Positions 8,924-17,985 of a stretch of DNA of 64,000 nt are shown here, piece after piece (within the stretch, counting starts at the first letter, position 1; each line of letters starts with the position of its first letter). The notes under the pieces were generated by a model. The model did not search any database and had not been told where the DNA came from. It was given only the letters and a program-made list of their open reading frames with translations. Source of the DNA: Pseudomonadota bacterium (GTDB lineage: Bacteria > Desulfobacterota > Desulfobulbia > Desulfobulbales > SURF-16); the NCBI GenBank assembly GCA_018816555.1, contig JAHIVT010000041.1, positions 44,582 to 108,581 on the forward strand, given 5' to 3'. Position numbers and translations under genes: made by a program.

Positions 8924-9949
8924 TTAAAAACGGACTAGATTGCGTCCGTCTGCCTTTGCCTGGTAGAGGGCGCGGTCGGCAGCCTCGACCAAACGCTCTG
9001 CCGTAGCGTCGGTCCAGGCAGGATTAAATGTCGACACGCCGATACAGACGCTGATGTTTATGTCGCGATGAATGATTTTCCCTTTTATGTTGCGGATGAC
9101 AAAGGAATAGCTTTCGATCTTGTCTCTGATGATTTCAGCCTGTCTGACTGCCTCTTCAAGTTTTACCCCGTACAGCACAATAGCAAATTCTTCTCCGCCG
9201 TATCTGACGACAAGGTAGTCTAAACCGGATTCTCCCAGCTTCTCCTGCTGCATATGTGCACTGATGATCTTGGCAACGGTACTTAGGGCCTGATCGCCGA
9301 TTCTGTGACCATAGCTGTCGTTGAATTTTTTGAAATAATCGATGTCGAGCATAAGCAGAGAAAGGGGGCGCAATGCCGTGAATAAGTCAATTTTTCTCTG
9401 GAGAAACTGGTCGAAATAACGGCGGTTGCCAAGTCCGGTAAGCTGATCGGTCTTGCACAATCTTTCCAGATTGTCAGTGTCCGTTTTCATCATATCAATG
9501 AGAGAGCGGAAGGCGATGCGGAGCTGCTTGATCATTATGCTCGGCTCCGCATTGTTCTGGATAGTCGTTATAGCTGAGTTCTCAAGTCGAGCCACCTCGC
9601 CGGTTCTTTTAATGGAGAGTTGCCGGAATTCCTGCAGAAGATCTTCCGATTCGGCAATTGCCTCCTGCAACTGTTCAAGACTCGGCGCATTCAGCACTCT
9701 GTTTTGTTGCACAAAAGCCTTTTGAAGATGGCCGGCTGAAAAGTCATTTTGTTCAAGAAGTTCGTCGGTCAGTTGCCGCAGATCGTTTTTTTGCTGGTCG
9801 GTCAGATGATTACATTGCTGCTGGATGAGGAGACAGTTGAAGAAGGCGCGCCAGTCAGAATCTTCAGCAATACCCTTCTCATCGAGCAGCCGGTTCAGCA
9901 GTTTCTTGTCTGTAAAGGGTGAAGAGGAAGGGATTTTTTTGTCAGCCAT
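8924..9949 (-). CDS. GGDEF-domain protein, likely active diguanylate cyclase
   Basis: The C-terminal GGDEF domain (about residues 170-341) has the intact signature RYGGEEF and the DIDYFKKFNDSYGH metal/substrate segment, so cyclic di-GMP synthesis is likely. No RxxD inhibitory site is seen at the usual distance. The N-terminal 165 residues are helical and Gln/Leu-rich, match no domain I recognise, and have no membrane segment. Its ATG lies three bases after the stop of the upstream HDOD gene, so the two are almost certainly co-translated and may act as one signalling unit. Confidence 0.88.
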   Translation of the reverse strand: MADKKIPSSSPFTDKKLLNRLLDEKGIAEDSDWRAFFNCLLIQQQCNHLTDQQKNDLRQLTDELLEQNDFSAGHLQKAFVQQNRVLNAPSLEQLQEAIAESEDLLQEFRQLSIKRTGEVARLENSAITTIQNNAEPSIMIKQLRIAFRSLIDMMKTDTDNLERLCKTDQLTGLGNRRYFDQFLQRKIDLFTALRPLSLLMLDIDYFKKFNDSYGHRIGDQALSTVAKIISAHMQQEKLGESGLDYLVVRYGGEEFAIVLYGVKLEEAVRQAEIIRDKIESYSFVIRNIKGKIIHRDINISVCIGVSTFNPAWTDATAERLVEAADRALYQAKADGRNLVRF

Positions 9950-9952
9950 GCC

Positions 9953-10810
9953 TTAGTTCGATAATTTTGCCGTTTCGTTGAATTGATAGAAGAATTCATC
10001 AATAATTCTTTCCATATTTTCCTGGAAATTGGGCACATCCGGCAGCTGTTGGTTCTGATCAATGAAATCCTGCACATTGAAAGTAAAATTTTCCGGCAGA
10101 ACCGAACGGATACCAATACTTTCCACCAGAAAGTTCGACAGACTGACGATTTTGACGTTCAGCTGCTCAGCCTCCGGGCAATTCTGCCTGTGGTGGAAGC
10201 CGACCGGTATGGTGATGTTGTCAGGCAATCCCCATTTCTGCAGCAGCGCCATACCGACCCTGGCATGATCCGTTTGCAGCAGGAATTGCTCCAGTTCAAT
10301 AAGAGAATTGAATTTCCTGCCCAGATTTTTGTTGTTTGAGAAGGCAATTTGCAGAGGCCTGTTCAGAATGACCTTGCCGATATCGTGGAGTAGAGAGGCC
10401 GTATAAACAGCTCCTGGTTCCTCGGCTTTGGCATATTTTGCTATGACCGATGACAGAACTGCTGTGGCATGGGAGTGATGCCATAAGGTGCCCGGTTCAA
10501 GATTGTAGGCCTGCTGGGGAGATCGCATTAACCCGGCAGACGCGCCGGTAATGGCGATAATTTTCACCGTTTCCAGTCCGAGCCGGATAATGATATCCTT
10601 GATTGACGTTATTTCACGCATATGGCCGAAATATGCCGAATTTGCCAGCCGCAGCATGTTGGCCGTCAGGTTGGGATCCATCTCGATCTTGTTGGCCATC
10701 GCCGGGATACTGACCTGATTGTCGTAGGCCATCTGTAAGACCTCCAGGGCGATGTCCGGCCTGGGAACCAGTCTGTCGACATCCTTGATATATTTATTTT
10801 CCGTTTCCAT
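9953..10810 (-). CDS. HDOD-domain signalling protein
   Basis: The 285-residue product is essentially one HDOD domain: it opens with LVPRPDIALEVLQMAYD and carries the typical helices DPNLTANMLRLANSAYFG and IKDIIIRLGLETVK. HDOD proteins lack phosphodiesterase chemistry and act as signalling scaffolds. Here LLHDIGKVIL keeps an HD-like pair, but the complete metal ligand set of a true HD-GYP enzyme is not evident. It is the first gene of a two-gene unit with the GGDEF protein, three bases away, which suggests that HDOD binding controls cyclase output (inference). Confidence 0.87.
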   Translation of the reverse strand: METENKYIKDVDRLVPRPDIALEVLQMAYDNQVSIPAMANKIEMDPNLTANMLRLANSAYFGHMREITSIKDIIIRLGLETVKIIAITGASAGLMRSPQQAYNLEPGTLWHHSHATAVLSSVIAKYAKAEEPGAVYTASLLHDIGKVILNRPLQIAFSNNKNLGRKFNSLIELEQFLLQTDHARVGMALLQKWGLPDNITIPVGFHHRQNCPEAEQLNVKIVSLSNFLVESIGIRSVLPENFTFNVQDFIDQNQQLPDVPNFQENMERIIDEFFYQFNETAKLSN

Positions 10811-10864
10811 ACGCTCATGCCGTAATAAATGCGATATTCTTAGCGGATTGCCGCAGCGGTCAGG

Positions 10865-11860
10865 TTACAGCCGGACAACAATCCTTCCCTTTATTTTTCC
10901 TTTGAGTATATTGTCTATCTCATTGCTTAAATGATATAAGTCGATGTCTCGTGCAAGCTCGTGCAGTTGATCTATTTTCCACTCTGCGGCGAGCTTGTTC
11001 CATATCCGCTGACGTACGGAAAGAGCACAGCTTGCCGAGTCGATACCGCTTAAGGTAACTCCCCGGAGGATAAACGGATACACCGAGAGGTTGAGGTTCG
11101 GCGAGGCCACATTGCCGCAACAGGTGACTATGCCGCCATATTGGGTGGTTCGGATGGCGGTTGTCAGAATGTCACCACCAACAGTATCAACAACACCGGC
11201 CCATTTCTCTCTCAATAACATTTTGCCGGTTGTGTCAGAGGCTTGCTGGCGGGTGAGGATGTTTGCCGCGCCAAGTCGCTTAAGCAGCGCATGCTCCTCG
11301 CTCTTTCCCGTTACTGCTGTCACCTGATAGCCCAGTTTGGCCAGAATGGCCACTGAGACGCTGCCCACTCCGCCTGTGGCCCCGCTGACCAGGATTTTGC
11401 CGTCTTCCGGTTTGATGCCGTGGTCAACTATTTTAAGCACTGACTGGGCGGCCGTAAAGCCGGCCGTGCCGTAGATCATGCTCTCGTAAAGGCTCATGCC
11501 CTGGGGAAGGGGTACGATCCATTCCGCCGGGACCCTGATAAACCGGCCAAAGCCACCCGGAATTTTTGTGCCCAGGTCATAACCGCAAGCAATGACCTCG
11601 TCTCCGGCTTTGAACTTTCCGGATCTGCTTTCCATGACAATTCCTGCAGCATCCACGCCGGGTGTATGGGGGTAGCGGCGGGTAACGCCCTTGTTTCCCG
11701 ATGCGGACAGGGCATCCTTGTAGTTCAGGGAAGAAAAATGTACGGCAATGAGCACATCGTGATCAGGAAGTTCAGAAATGTCTCTTTCTTTTATTTCTCG
11801 GATAAAGACATTGCCAGGTTCTTCCCTGACAATCATGGACTGAAACAGCTGCTGCGTCAT
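10865..11860 (-). CDS. AcuI/YhdH-type zinc-independent MDR oxidoreductase
   Basis: The 331-residue protein belongs to the medium-chain dehydrogenase/reductase superfamily, YhdH/YhfP (AcuI, acryloyl-CoA reductase) branch. Visible features are the N-terminal SSLNYKDALSASG motif, TPGVDAAG, and the Rossmann loop SGATGGVGSVSVAIL for NADPH. The catalytic zinc ligands of alcohol dehydrogenases are absent, as expected. Family members reduce acryloyl-CoA or other activated alkenes with NADPH; the true substrate here is unknown. It has a divergent long leader shared with the symporter gene and no pathway neighbours. Confidence 0.85.
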   Translation of the reverse strand: MTQQLFQSMIVREEPGNVFIREIKERDISELPDHDVLIAVHFSSLNYKDALSASGNKGVTRRYPHTPGVDAAGIVMESRSGKFKAGDEVIACGYDLGTKIPGGFGRFIRVPAEWIVPLPQGMSLYESMIYGTAGFTAAQSVLKIVDHGIKPEDGKILVSGATGGVGSVSVAILAKLGYQVTAVTGKSEEHALLKRLGAANILTRQQASDTTGKMLLREKWAGVVDTVGGDILTTAIRTTQYGGIVTCCGNVASPNLNLSVYPFILRGVTLSGIDSASCALSVRQRIWNKLAAEWKIDQLHELARDIDLYHLSNEIDNILKGKIKGRIVVRL

Positions 11861-12076
11861 ATTTTTTAACTATTATAAAGAATTACACTTTTTTGAAATG
11901 AAATTGCGTTCATGCTGAGATGTTTTTATGAATTCATCTTACCTGATTCCTTAGTTTATTGACAAAGATTTATTTTCATTTAGACTGGCTGCAGGAAAAT
12001 TCGAAACTACGGCGAGGATAAGACCGGACATACGCATATTCCTTCATGATAAATAAATTAAGGATCGGACGATAAG

Positions 12077-13636
12077 ATGAATGAAACACCACAGCGAGCC
12101 ATCTGGGGCAGCAAGATCGGCTTTCTTCTGGCCGCTATCGGCTCCGCCGTTGGGCTTGGTAATATCTGGCGTTTCAGCTACATGGCCTTTGAGCATGGCG
12201 GTGGCGCATTTCTCGTTCCTTATGGATGTGCCCTGCTGCTGGCCGGCATTCCGCTGATGATTCTGGAGTATACCCTGGGCCACAGGGAGAAGGGCTCGTC
12301 TCCGCTGGCCTTTACCCGTGTATCACCCCAATGGGAATGGGCCGGCTGGTGGATGCCCACTGTGGCGCTTTTCGGCATCATGCTTTATTACGCTGTTATC
12401 ATCAGCTGGTGCATCAATTATTTCTTTTTCTCCTTTAATCTTGCCTGGGGCGCTGATCCCCAGGATTTTTTCTTTAATACTTTTCTGCAGCTTTCCGCTT
12501 CACCCTTCGAACTCGGCGGCATAAGAATTCCCATTCTGTCCGCCACGTTTTTTGTCTGGTTTATCTGCTGGATCATCTGCTACCGGGAGGTGAATCACGG
12601 CATTGAAAAGGCATGTACTGTCTTCATGCCGATTCTTTTTCTGCTGACCCTGATTCTTGTCGGCTGGACCATTACCCTTGACGGGGCGACAGATGCCATC
12701 AGAGACTATTATCTGAAGGCCGACTGGGATAAAATCAATATCTTCAGCCATTTTAATGATCCCGATGTCTGGTCGGTGTGGATTGCCGCCTTTGGCCAGA
12801 TCTTTTTCACCTTGTCCCTGGGCTTCGGCATCATGATAACCTTTGCCAGTTATCTGCCGAAAAAGACGGATATAGTCGGCAATGCCCTGTGGACATCCAT
12901 CATCAATTGCGCCTATTCTTTCATAGCCGGCTTTGCCGTCTTCGGTATCGTCGGGTTCATGGCAAAGGCCAAGGGGGTGGCTTTCAATGAGGTAATCAAG
13001 GGCGGTCCCCAGCTGGCTTTTGTGGTTTACCCGGAGGCGATCCGTCAGCTGCCATTCGGCCAGTCTCTGTTCGGGGCCATGTTCTTCCTGGTGCTTATTT
13101 TTGCCGGTCTTTCCTCCGGCATTTCTCTCATCGAGGCCTTCACCTGTTCCATTACAGACAAGTTTTCCTGGTCGAGAAAGGCGGTGGTCAGCGGCCTCTG
13201 CCTGCTCGGTTTTCTGGGAAGCATTATTTTCACCACCAGAAGCGGCATGCTTCTGCTCGATATCACCGATCATTTCATCACCAATTATGGCTTATTGATG
13301 GGGGGCATTTTCGAATGCTATATCGTGGGCTGGCTGCTGAAGGCCCATGTGGCAAGAAGCCACGTAAACAGGAGCGGAGGCTTGTCGCTGCACGTTATCT
13401 GGGATATCTGCATCCGCTATTTTACCCCTCTCGTTCTTCTGGTTATCATGCTGCAGGCCTTCCTGGGTGAACTGCGCCAGGCCTACGGCGGTTATTCGGC
13501 AGATGCGCTGATCCTCTTCGGCGTGGATTGGCTGCTGCTGACCGTTGTCGTATCCGTTCTTTTTACATTTTATCCCTGGAAAAGGGAGAAACTGAAAAAA
13601 CGCCATCATGTGGCGGAAGACCAACTTTTAACCTGA
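12077..13636 (+). CDS. SNF-family sodium:neurotransmitter/amino-acid symporter
   Basis: The 519-residue polytopic protein has about 12 predicted membrane helices. It starts with WGSKIGFLLAAIGSAVGLGNIWRF, the hallmark TM1 of bacterial LeuT/NSS transporters containing the unwound GSAVGLGNIWRFPY-like sodium and substrate site (here the last part reads RFSY). GGGAFLVPY in TM2 and the later SLIEAF segment fit the family. The role is sodium-driven uptake of an amino acid or related amine; the substrate cannot be told. A small unknown gene begins 23 bases downstream and may be cotranscribed. Confidence 0.92.
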   Translation: MNETPQRAIWGSKIGFLLAAIGSAVGLGNIWRFSYMAFEHGGGAFLVPYGCALLLAGIPLMILEYTLGHREKGSSPLAFTRVSPQWEWAGWWMPTVALFGIMLYYAVIISWCINYFFFSFNLAWGADPQDFFFNTFLQLSASPFELGGIRIPILSATFFVWFICWIICYREVNHGIEKACTVFMPILFLLTLILVGWTITLDGATDAIRDYYLKADWDKINIFSHFNDPDVWSVWIAAFGQIFFTLSLGFGIMITFASYLPKKTDIVGNALWTSIINCAYSFIAGFAVFGIVGFMAKAKGVAFNEVIKGGPQLAFVVYPEAIRQLPFGQSLFGAMFFLVLIFAGLSSGISLIEAFTCSITDKFSWSRKAVVSGLCLLGFLGSIIFTTRSGMLLLDITDHFITNYGLLMGGIFECYIVGWLLKAHVARSHVNRSGGLSLHVIWDICIRYFTPLVLLVIMLQAFLGELRQAYGGYSADALILFGVDWLLLTVVVSVLFTFYPWKREKLKKRHHVAEDQLLT

Positions 13637-13659
13637 TCCGTGAGAATAACAGGCTGCAA

Positions 13660-14187
13660 ATGACTAAAGTGTCCATTCATGAAAAGCTTTTTGCCCTTTA
13701 CCGTGTCAGTTCGGAACATCTGACGGATTTTTTTAAGGGTGGCAATTTCGACGAGTATGCCATCCGGGCAAATGACTTTGATGTGTTCTGTGCCTTCTGG
13801 GTAACAGCCTGCTATCTGCGCAGCATCAGCAAGCCGCATGAGAGGGAGGTGGAAGATTTCAACCGGTCGATTGTTGTCAGCATTGTCGACAGGATTATCG
13901 CCTCCCGTCCGCAAAAGGGGCTTGAAGAGGAGCAGATTGATTCTCTCTCCCAGACAATTACCAATGTTTTTGTGGATAGATTTTCCAGTTACCGCGAGTT
14001 TTTTAAATCCGACCTGAAGCAGAGGGAGACCGATAGTGTCCGCCTCTTTCCCCGTCTGGTAGAGGGCTTTTTGGGTAATGTGCTGGATAAGCCCGTCCCT
14101 GAGCACTCGCCGATTCGTCAACTTCTTGATTCCACATTGGAAGATATGCTGAACAAGTCAGCGATTTTTTTGTCGGCTGACCTGTAA
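13660..14187 (+). CDS. Hypothetical cytoplasmic protein
   Basis: The 175-residue product is mostly helical, with no signal peptide, membrane segment or motif I recognise. It starts at ATG 13660, 23 bases after the transporter stop; the frame is open further upstream into the transporter but lacks a start with a ribosome binding site there. The Gfo/Idh gene begins 18 bases downstream, so it may be part of a transporter-unknown-oxidoreductase-lpxB transcript. Family unknown. Confidence 0.65.
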   Translation: MTKVSIHEKLFALYRVSSEHLTDFFKGGNFDEYAIRANDFDVFCAFWVTACYLRSISKPHEREVEDFNRSIVVSIVDRIIASRPQKGLEEEQIDSLSQTITNVFVDRFSSYREFFKSDLKQRETDSVRLFPRLVEGFLGNVLDKPVPEHSPIRQLLDSTLEDMLNKSAIFLSADL

Positions 14188-14205
14188 AATAGAGATAGAG
14201 GTATT

Positions 14206-15177
14206 ATGCAGAAAATTAAAATTGGTGTAATCGGTGTGGGGTATCTCGGTAAATTCCACGCCCAGAAATATGCCGCAATGGATGATGTGGAACTGGTCGG
14301 CGTGGCGGATGTTTCAGGTGAGGCCGCCCGCCAGGTTGCCCAGGCAAACAATACGAAGCCGTTTGAGGATTACCGGGAGCTTTTACACCATGTTGATGCG
14401 GTAAGTGTCGTGGTGCCGACGCCGATGCATCATCAGGTGGCCAGTGACTGCTTTGCTGAAAATGTGGATGTGATGCTGGAAAAACCCATGACCGTTACCC
14501 TGGCCGAGGCTGATGATCTTATCGACAAGGCGGAGAAGGGCAATCGTATTCTCCAGGTAGGCCATCTGGAGAGGTTTAACCCGGCAATCGTCGCCATGCA
14601 GGATTATCTGACCTGCCCGGTTTTTATCGAATCACAGAGGGTTCATTCTTTCAAGCCCCGGGGGGTTGAGGTGGATGTGATCCTGGATTTGATGATCCAC
14701 GACATTGATATTATCCTCACTGTTGTCCCATCCCCCCTTGAATCAATCTCAACCATCGGCGTGCCGGTGGTGACCAAGGAAACCGATGTTGCCGCCGCCC
14801 AATTAATCTTTGTCAACGGCTGCACCGCCAACGTCACGGTGAGCCGTGTGGCCCATGACAATGTGCGCAGCCTGCGCATATACCAACCAGGCAGCTCTCT
14901 CACGGTAAATTACGCCACCAAGGAAATAAAAATTATTGAGCGCCTCCCCGGCTCAACCCCGGAAGGTTATCCCAATGAAAAGACGGCACATTTCTGTTTT
15001 ACCGAGCAGGACGCCCTGGCTGCGGAACTGACGGATTTTGTTTCCAATGTCCGCCTGAGGCAGAAGCCGAAGGTCTCCGGCCGTGAAGGACGGCGGGCTC
15101 TTGAAGTGGCATTGCAGATTATCAGTCAGATCAGGGACCATATCAACAGGCATAAAGACATTTTATGCTGCGGATAA
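14206..15177 (+). CDS. Gfo/Idh/MocA-family oxidoreductase next to lpxB
   Basis: The N-terminal Rossmann domain has GVIGVGYLGKFHAQKYAAM, then the family's EKPMTVTLAEAD motif (the Lys is catalytic) and a C-terminal sheet domain with GHLERFNPA and DLMIHDIDI (His-Asp pair). These enzymes oxidise or reduce sugars, often nucleotide sugars, using NAD(P). It overlaps lpxB by 13 bases, so it is probably tied to lipid A. One known precedent is GnnA, which oxidises the 3-OH of UDP-GlcNAc before transamination by GnnB; no GnnB homologue is in the window, so this assignment is only a suggestion. GAGATAGAGG precedes ATG 14206. Confidence 0.85.
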   Translation: MQKIKIGVIGVGYLGKFHAQKYAAMDDVELVGVADVSGEAARQVAQANNTKPFEDYRELLHHVDAVSVVVPTPMHHQVASDCFAENVDVMLEKPMTVTLAEADDLIDKAEKGNRILQVGHLERFNPAIVAMQDYLTCPVFIESQRVHSFKPRGVEVDVILDLMIHDIDIILTVVPSPLESISTIGVPVVTKETDVAAAQLIFVNGCTANVTVSRVAHDNVRSLRIYQPGSSLTVNYATKEIKIIERLPGSTPEGYPNEKTAHFCFTEQDALAAELTDFVSNVRLRQKPKVSGREGRRALEVALQIISQIRDHINRHKDILCCG

Positions 15178-16298
15178 TGATCGTTGCCGGCGAGGCCTCA
15201 GGCGACCTGCATGGGGCTCATCTGGTTGCCGCCATGAAGCAGCTTGCCCCTGATCTTTCCCTGTGCGGCATGGGTGGTGGGGAATTGCGTCGGCAAGGCG
15301 TGGACATTTTATATGATGCCGCCAAAATGGCGGTTGTCGGCCTGGTTGAGGTTATCGCTCATCTCAGTGATATCCGGGCCGCCAGGACAGCACTCGTCAA
15401 TGAACTGCGGAGCAATCCGCCCAACCTGCTCATTCTCATCGATTATCCTGATTTTAATCTGCTGCTGGCGCAAAAGGCCAGACAGCTCGGCATCCCCGTT
15501 TTTTACTATATCAGCCCCCAGGTCTGGGCCTGGCGCAGCGGCCGGGTCAAAAAAATCGGCAGAATCATTGATCGGATGGCGGTCATCCTGCCCTTTGAAA
15601 AAGAGTTTTACCAGAAGCGCGGGGTTGAGGTTGATTATGTGGGGCATCCTCTGCTTGATTCGGTCCGGCGCACCATGTCCAGAGGTGATTTCTGCCGGCT
15701 CCATCAGATCAAGCCGGATAACATTCTGCTGGGGATTCTGCCGGGCAGCAGAAAAAAAGAGATACGCGCCATGCTGCCCGTTTTTCTGGAGACCGCAGAG
15801 AGGTTGCGGGAAATTCATGCAAACCTGTCCATCCTGCTTCCTTTGGCGCCGAGCCTCACCATGGAAGATCTGATTGACTGCGGGTTGAACAGGCAAAAGC
15901 TCGATATCAAGGTTATCACCGAGGATCGGTACGATCTCATGGCCTCCTGCGATCTGGTCATTGCCGCATCCGGCACGGTGACCCTGGAGCTTGCCATTCT
16001 CGATGTGCCCATGGTGGTTGCCTATAAGGTGTCACCCCTGACCTGGTTTGTGGGCAATATGCTGGTCAAGGTTAACCATGCCTCGCTGGTCAATCTCATT
16101 GCAGGCCGTGAGGTGGTCAAAGAACTGATGCAGGATGAGGCCACTCCCGAGAATATCAGTTCAGCCTTGCAGGATATCTTCCCAGGCAGCGTAAAAAGGC
16201 AGGGTATGCTCCACGATCTGGCAGAGGTGAGGAGAAAACTCGGCGGCGAAGGGGCCTCGATGCGGGCTGCGCAGTTGGCCCTGGCCACAGCCCGCTGA
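15165..16298 (+). CDS. lpxB: Lipid-A-disaccharide synthase
   Basis: LpxB joins UDP-2,3-diacylglucosamine and lipid X to give lipid A disaccharide-1-phosphate at the inner membrane. The 377-residue product has the diagnostic VAGEASGDLHGAHL at the N-terminus, MAVVGLVEV, the YYISPQVWAWRSGR motif, GHPLLD, LPGSRKKEI and the C-terminal ASGTVTLE/NLIAGREVVKE segments in the family order. Its start lies inside the end of the upstream oxidoreductase gene (13-base overlap), so translation is probably coupled. Its presence supports a lipopolysaccharide-bearing outer membrane. Length is normal and no residue appears missing. Confidence 0.96.
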   Translation: MLRIMIVAGEASGDLHGAHLVAAMKQLAPDLSLCGMGGGELRRQGVDILYDAAKMAVVGLVEVIAHLSDIRAARTALVNELRSNPPNLLILIDYPDFNLLLAQKARQLGIPVFYYISPQVWAWRSGRVKKIGRIIDRMAVILPFEKEFYQKRGVEVDYVGHPLLDSVRRTMSRGDFCRLHQIKPDNILLGILPGSRKKEIRAMLPVFLETAERLREIHANLSILLPLAPSLTMEDLIDCGLNRQKLDIKVITEDRYDLMASCDLVIAASGTVTLELAILDVPMVVAYKVSPLTWFVGNMLVKVNHASLVNLIAGREVVKELMQDEATPENISSALQDIFPGSVKRQGMLHDLAEVRRKLGGEGASMRAAQLALATAR

Positions 16299-16388
16299 GG
16301 ATGCAAAAAACAGGTGAAAAAAATTCTGTTGCCTGGTAAGTATTTTTTTTCGGGAAGAAAAACGTCATAATAATATTAAAGGTTATCC

Positions 16389-16799
16389 ATGAAAATTTTG
16401 ATTGCTGAAGATGATGTGATGACCCGGGTCATCCTTCAGGAAATGCTGGCTGATGTAGGTACAACCCATGGGGCTGAAAATGGTCGTGAGGCAATTGAAG
16501 TTTTTACCCAGGCTTTGCAGGATAGGGATCCTTTTGATCTCGTCTGCCTGGATATCATGATGCCTGAAATGAATGGCCAGGATGCCCTGGTGCAGATCAG
16601 GAAAATCGAAGAGGATCTGGGCGTAATCCCGGAATACCAGGTGAAGGTGATCATGATAACCGCCCTGAGTGATCCTGAAAACATCAGAAAGGCAAAGGAA
16701 GAAGGCCGCTGTGAGGCCTATATGACCAAACCGGTCAAGATGGATCAGCTGCTTCAGCAGATAAAGAAGCTTGGTCTGGTTGTGTCGTATTCGTTTTAG
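16389..16799 (+). CDS. Stand-alone CheY-like response regulator
   Basis: A single 136-residue receiver domain without an output domain. The acidic pocket is E7-D8-D9, the phospho-acceptor is D55 in DLVCLDIMMPEMNG, the switch Thr is T91 (MITALSD) and the conserved Lys is K114 (TKPV). All catalytic residues are in place, so it should be phosphorylated by some histidine kinase and act through protein contacts. No kinase is adjacent. Its stop codon lies in the spacer between the arms of a perfect palindrome. Confidence 0.92.
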   Translation: MKILIAEDDVMTRVILQEMLADVGTTHGAENGREAIEVFTQALQDRDPFDLVCLDIMMPEMNGQDALVQIRKIEEDLGVIPEYQVKVIMITALSDPENIRKAKEEGRCEAYMTKPVKMDQLLQQIKKLGLVVSYSF

Positions 16800-16810
16800 A
16801 AAACGAATAC
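16787..16810 (+). repeat. 11-bp-arm palindrome spanning the stop of the receiver gene
   Basis: GTATTCGTTTT (16787-16797) and its exact reverse complement (16800-16810) are separated by AG; the TAG stop (16797-16799) falls at the centre. It could slow exonucleases or weakly terminate transcription, though no U-tract follows. Confidence 0.6.
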
Positions 16811-16824
16811 AGGTGGATAGTCTG

Positions 16825-16897
16825 TAGGTATTTAGGTTGTTAGCGGATGAGGATTTGCCTCGACTTCTTTTGCTAACAGACTAAAAGTCTAAATACC
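16825..16897. repeat. TTTAG-type imperfect inverted repeat
   Basis: AGGTATTTAG and GTTAGC on the left are matched by GCTAAC and CTAAATACCT on the right. The right arm carries extra bases (AGTCT-type words) inside the stem. It fills the space between the convergent receiver and mutY genes. It shares words such as AGTCTGTAG and CTTTTAG with the element at 48950-49042, suggesting a dispersed family. Confidence 0.55.
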
Positions 16898-17980
16898 TTA
16901 AATCCCTGAGCTGTTCCGAAGATAATCAATCAATTTCCTGTGGCCGGCCGGGAAGGCAAACCTGTGCAGTTCGGTAAAATACACCCATCTATTTTCCTGG
17001 GCGGCATGAAGGGCCGGCTCTTGCTCCTCCCCATCCATCACCTCACAGAAAAAGCCATGCAGAATCACCCGGTAATGCATGTAGCTGTGCCTGACGCTGG
17101 TGATTTCTCCTGTCACGCCCACATGCAGCCCTGTTTCTTCCAGAAACTCCCGCACCACCGCCTGTTGCGGCATTTCTCCCTCCTTCAGACGCCCTCCCGG
17201 AAACTCCCACAGGTTTGCCCACACATCATCCGCCTGTCTTTTCTGGATTAAAATCTTGTCGCCTCTCACCAGAATCCCAGTAGCCATCTCGATAAAAATG
17301 GTCTTTTTTTTCGGCAGCAGCATCGGCCGCTCCGAGACAATCTGTAACTGGTGGGCTTTGCAGTAGTCGCTAACCGGACACTGGCTGCACAGGGGATTTT
17401 TGGGCAGGCAGACCAGGGCGCCAAGCTCCATCAAGGCCTGGTTGAACATGCGGGATTTGCCGACCGGCAGCATCTCCGCAGCCTTCTGCCAGACCAGCGT
17501 TTTGTTTTCTCTGTTCTTGATCGGGGTGGCAATATCAAACAGGCGGGCAAAGAGGCGTTCAACATTGGCGTCAACCACCGGAAAGTCCTGATTAAAGGCA
17601 ATGCTCATGATGGCACCGGCCGTATACGGGCCTATGCCCGGCAGTTTGATCAGGCTCTCATAGCAATCAGGCAGCATATTGCCCTGCTCAGTCAGGAGCT
17701 TGGCCGTACGGTGCAGATTTCTGGCCCGGGAGTAGTAGCCGAGACCTTCCCAATATTTGAGCACCTCGTCCTCATCGGCTGCGGCAAGGGAGATGATGTC
17801 AGGGAAGCGATCAAGCCATCTGGTGAAATAGAAGACAACCCGGTCCATCTGGGTCTGCTGCAGCATGATTTCAGAAATCCAGACCTGATAGGGCGCGTAA
17901 GTATGACGCCACGGCAGATCCCGGCTGTGTATGTCAAACCAGCCCAGCAGCTTGTCGATAAAATGGGGGTCAAAAGACAT
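16898..17980 (-). CDS. mutY: A/G-specific adenine glycosylase MutY
   Basis: MutY removes adenine mispaired with 8-oxoguanine or guanine. The 360-residue product has the catalytic Glu in ISEIMLQQTQ, the helix-hairpin-helix LPGIGPYTAGAI, the catalytic Asp in VVDANVERL, and the [4Fe-4S] loop with spacing C-X6-C-X2-C-X5-C (CLPKNPLCSQCPVSDYC). A C-terminal NUDIX-like domain (about 230-350) that recognises 8-oxoG follows, with the partly conserved box GGRLKEGEMPQQAVVREFLEETGL. It lies 5 bases after trmJ on the same strand, indicating cotranscription. Confidence 0.96.
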   Translation of the reverse strand: MSFDPHFIDKLLGWFDIHSRDLPWRHTYAPYQVWISEIMLQQTQMDRVVFYFTRWLDRFPDIISLAAADEDEVLKYWEGLGYYSRARNLHRTAKLLTEQGNMLPDCYESLIKLPGIGPYTAGAIMSIAFNQDFPVVDANVERLFARLFDIATPIKNRENKTLVWQKAAEMLPVGKSRMFNQALMELGALVCLPKNPLCSQCPVSDYCKAHQLQIVSERPMLLPKKKTIFIEMATGILVRGDKILIQKRQADDVWANLWEFPGGRLKEGEMPQQAVVREFLEETGLHVGVTGEITSVRHSYMHYRVILHGFFCEVMDGEEQEPALHAAQENRWVYFTELHRFAFPAGHRKLIDYLRNSSGI

Positions 17981-17985
17981 GGTTG

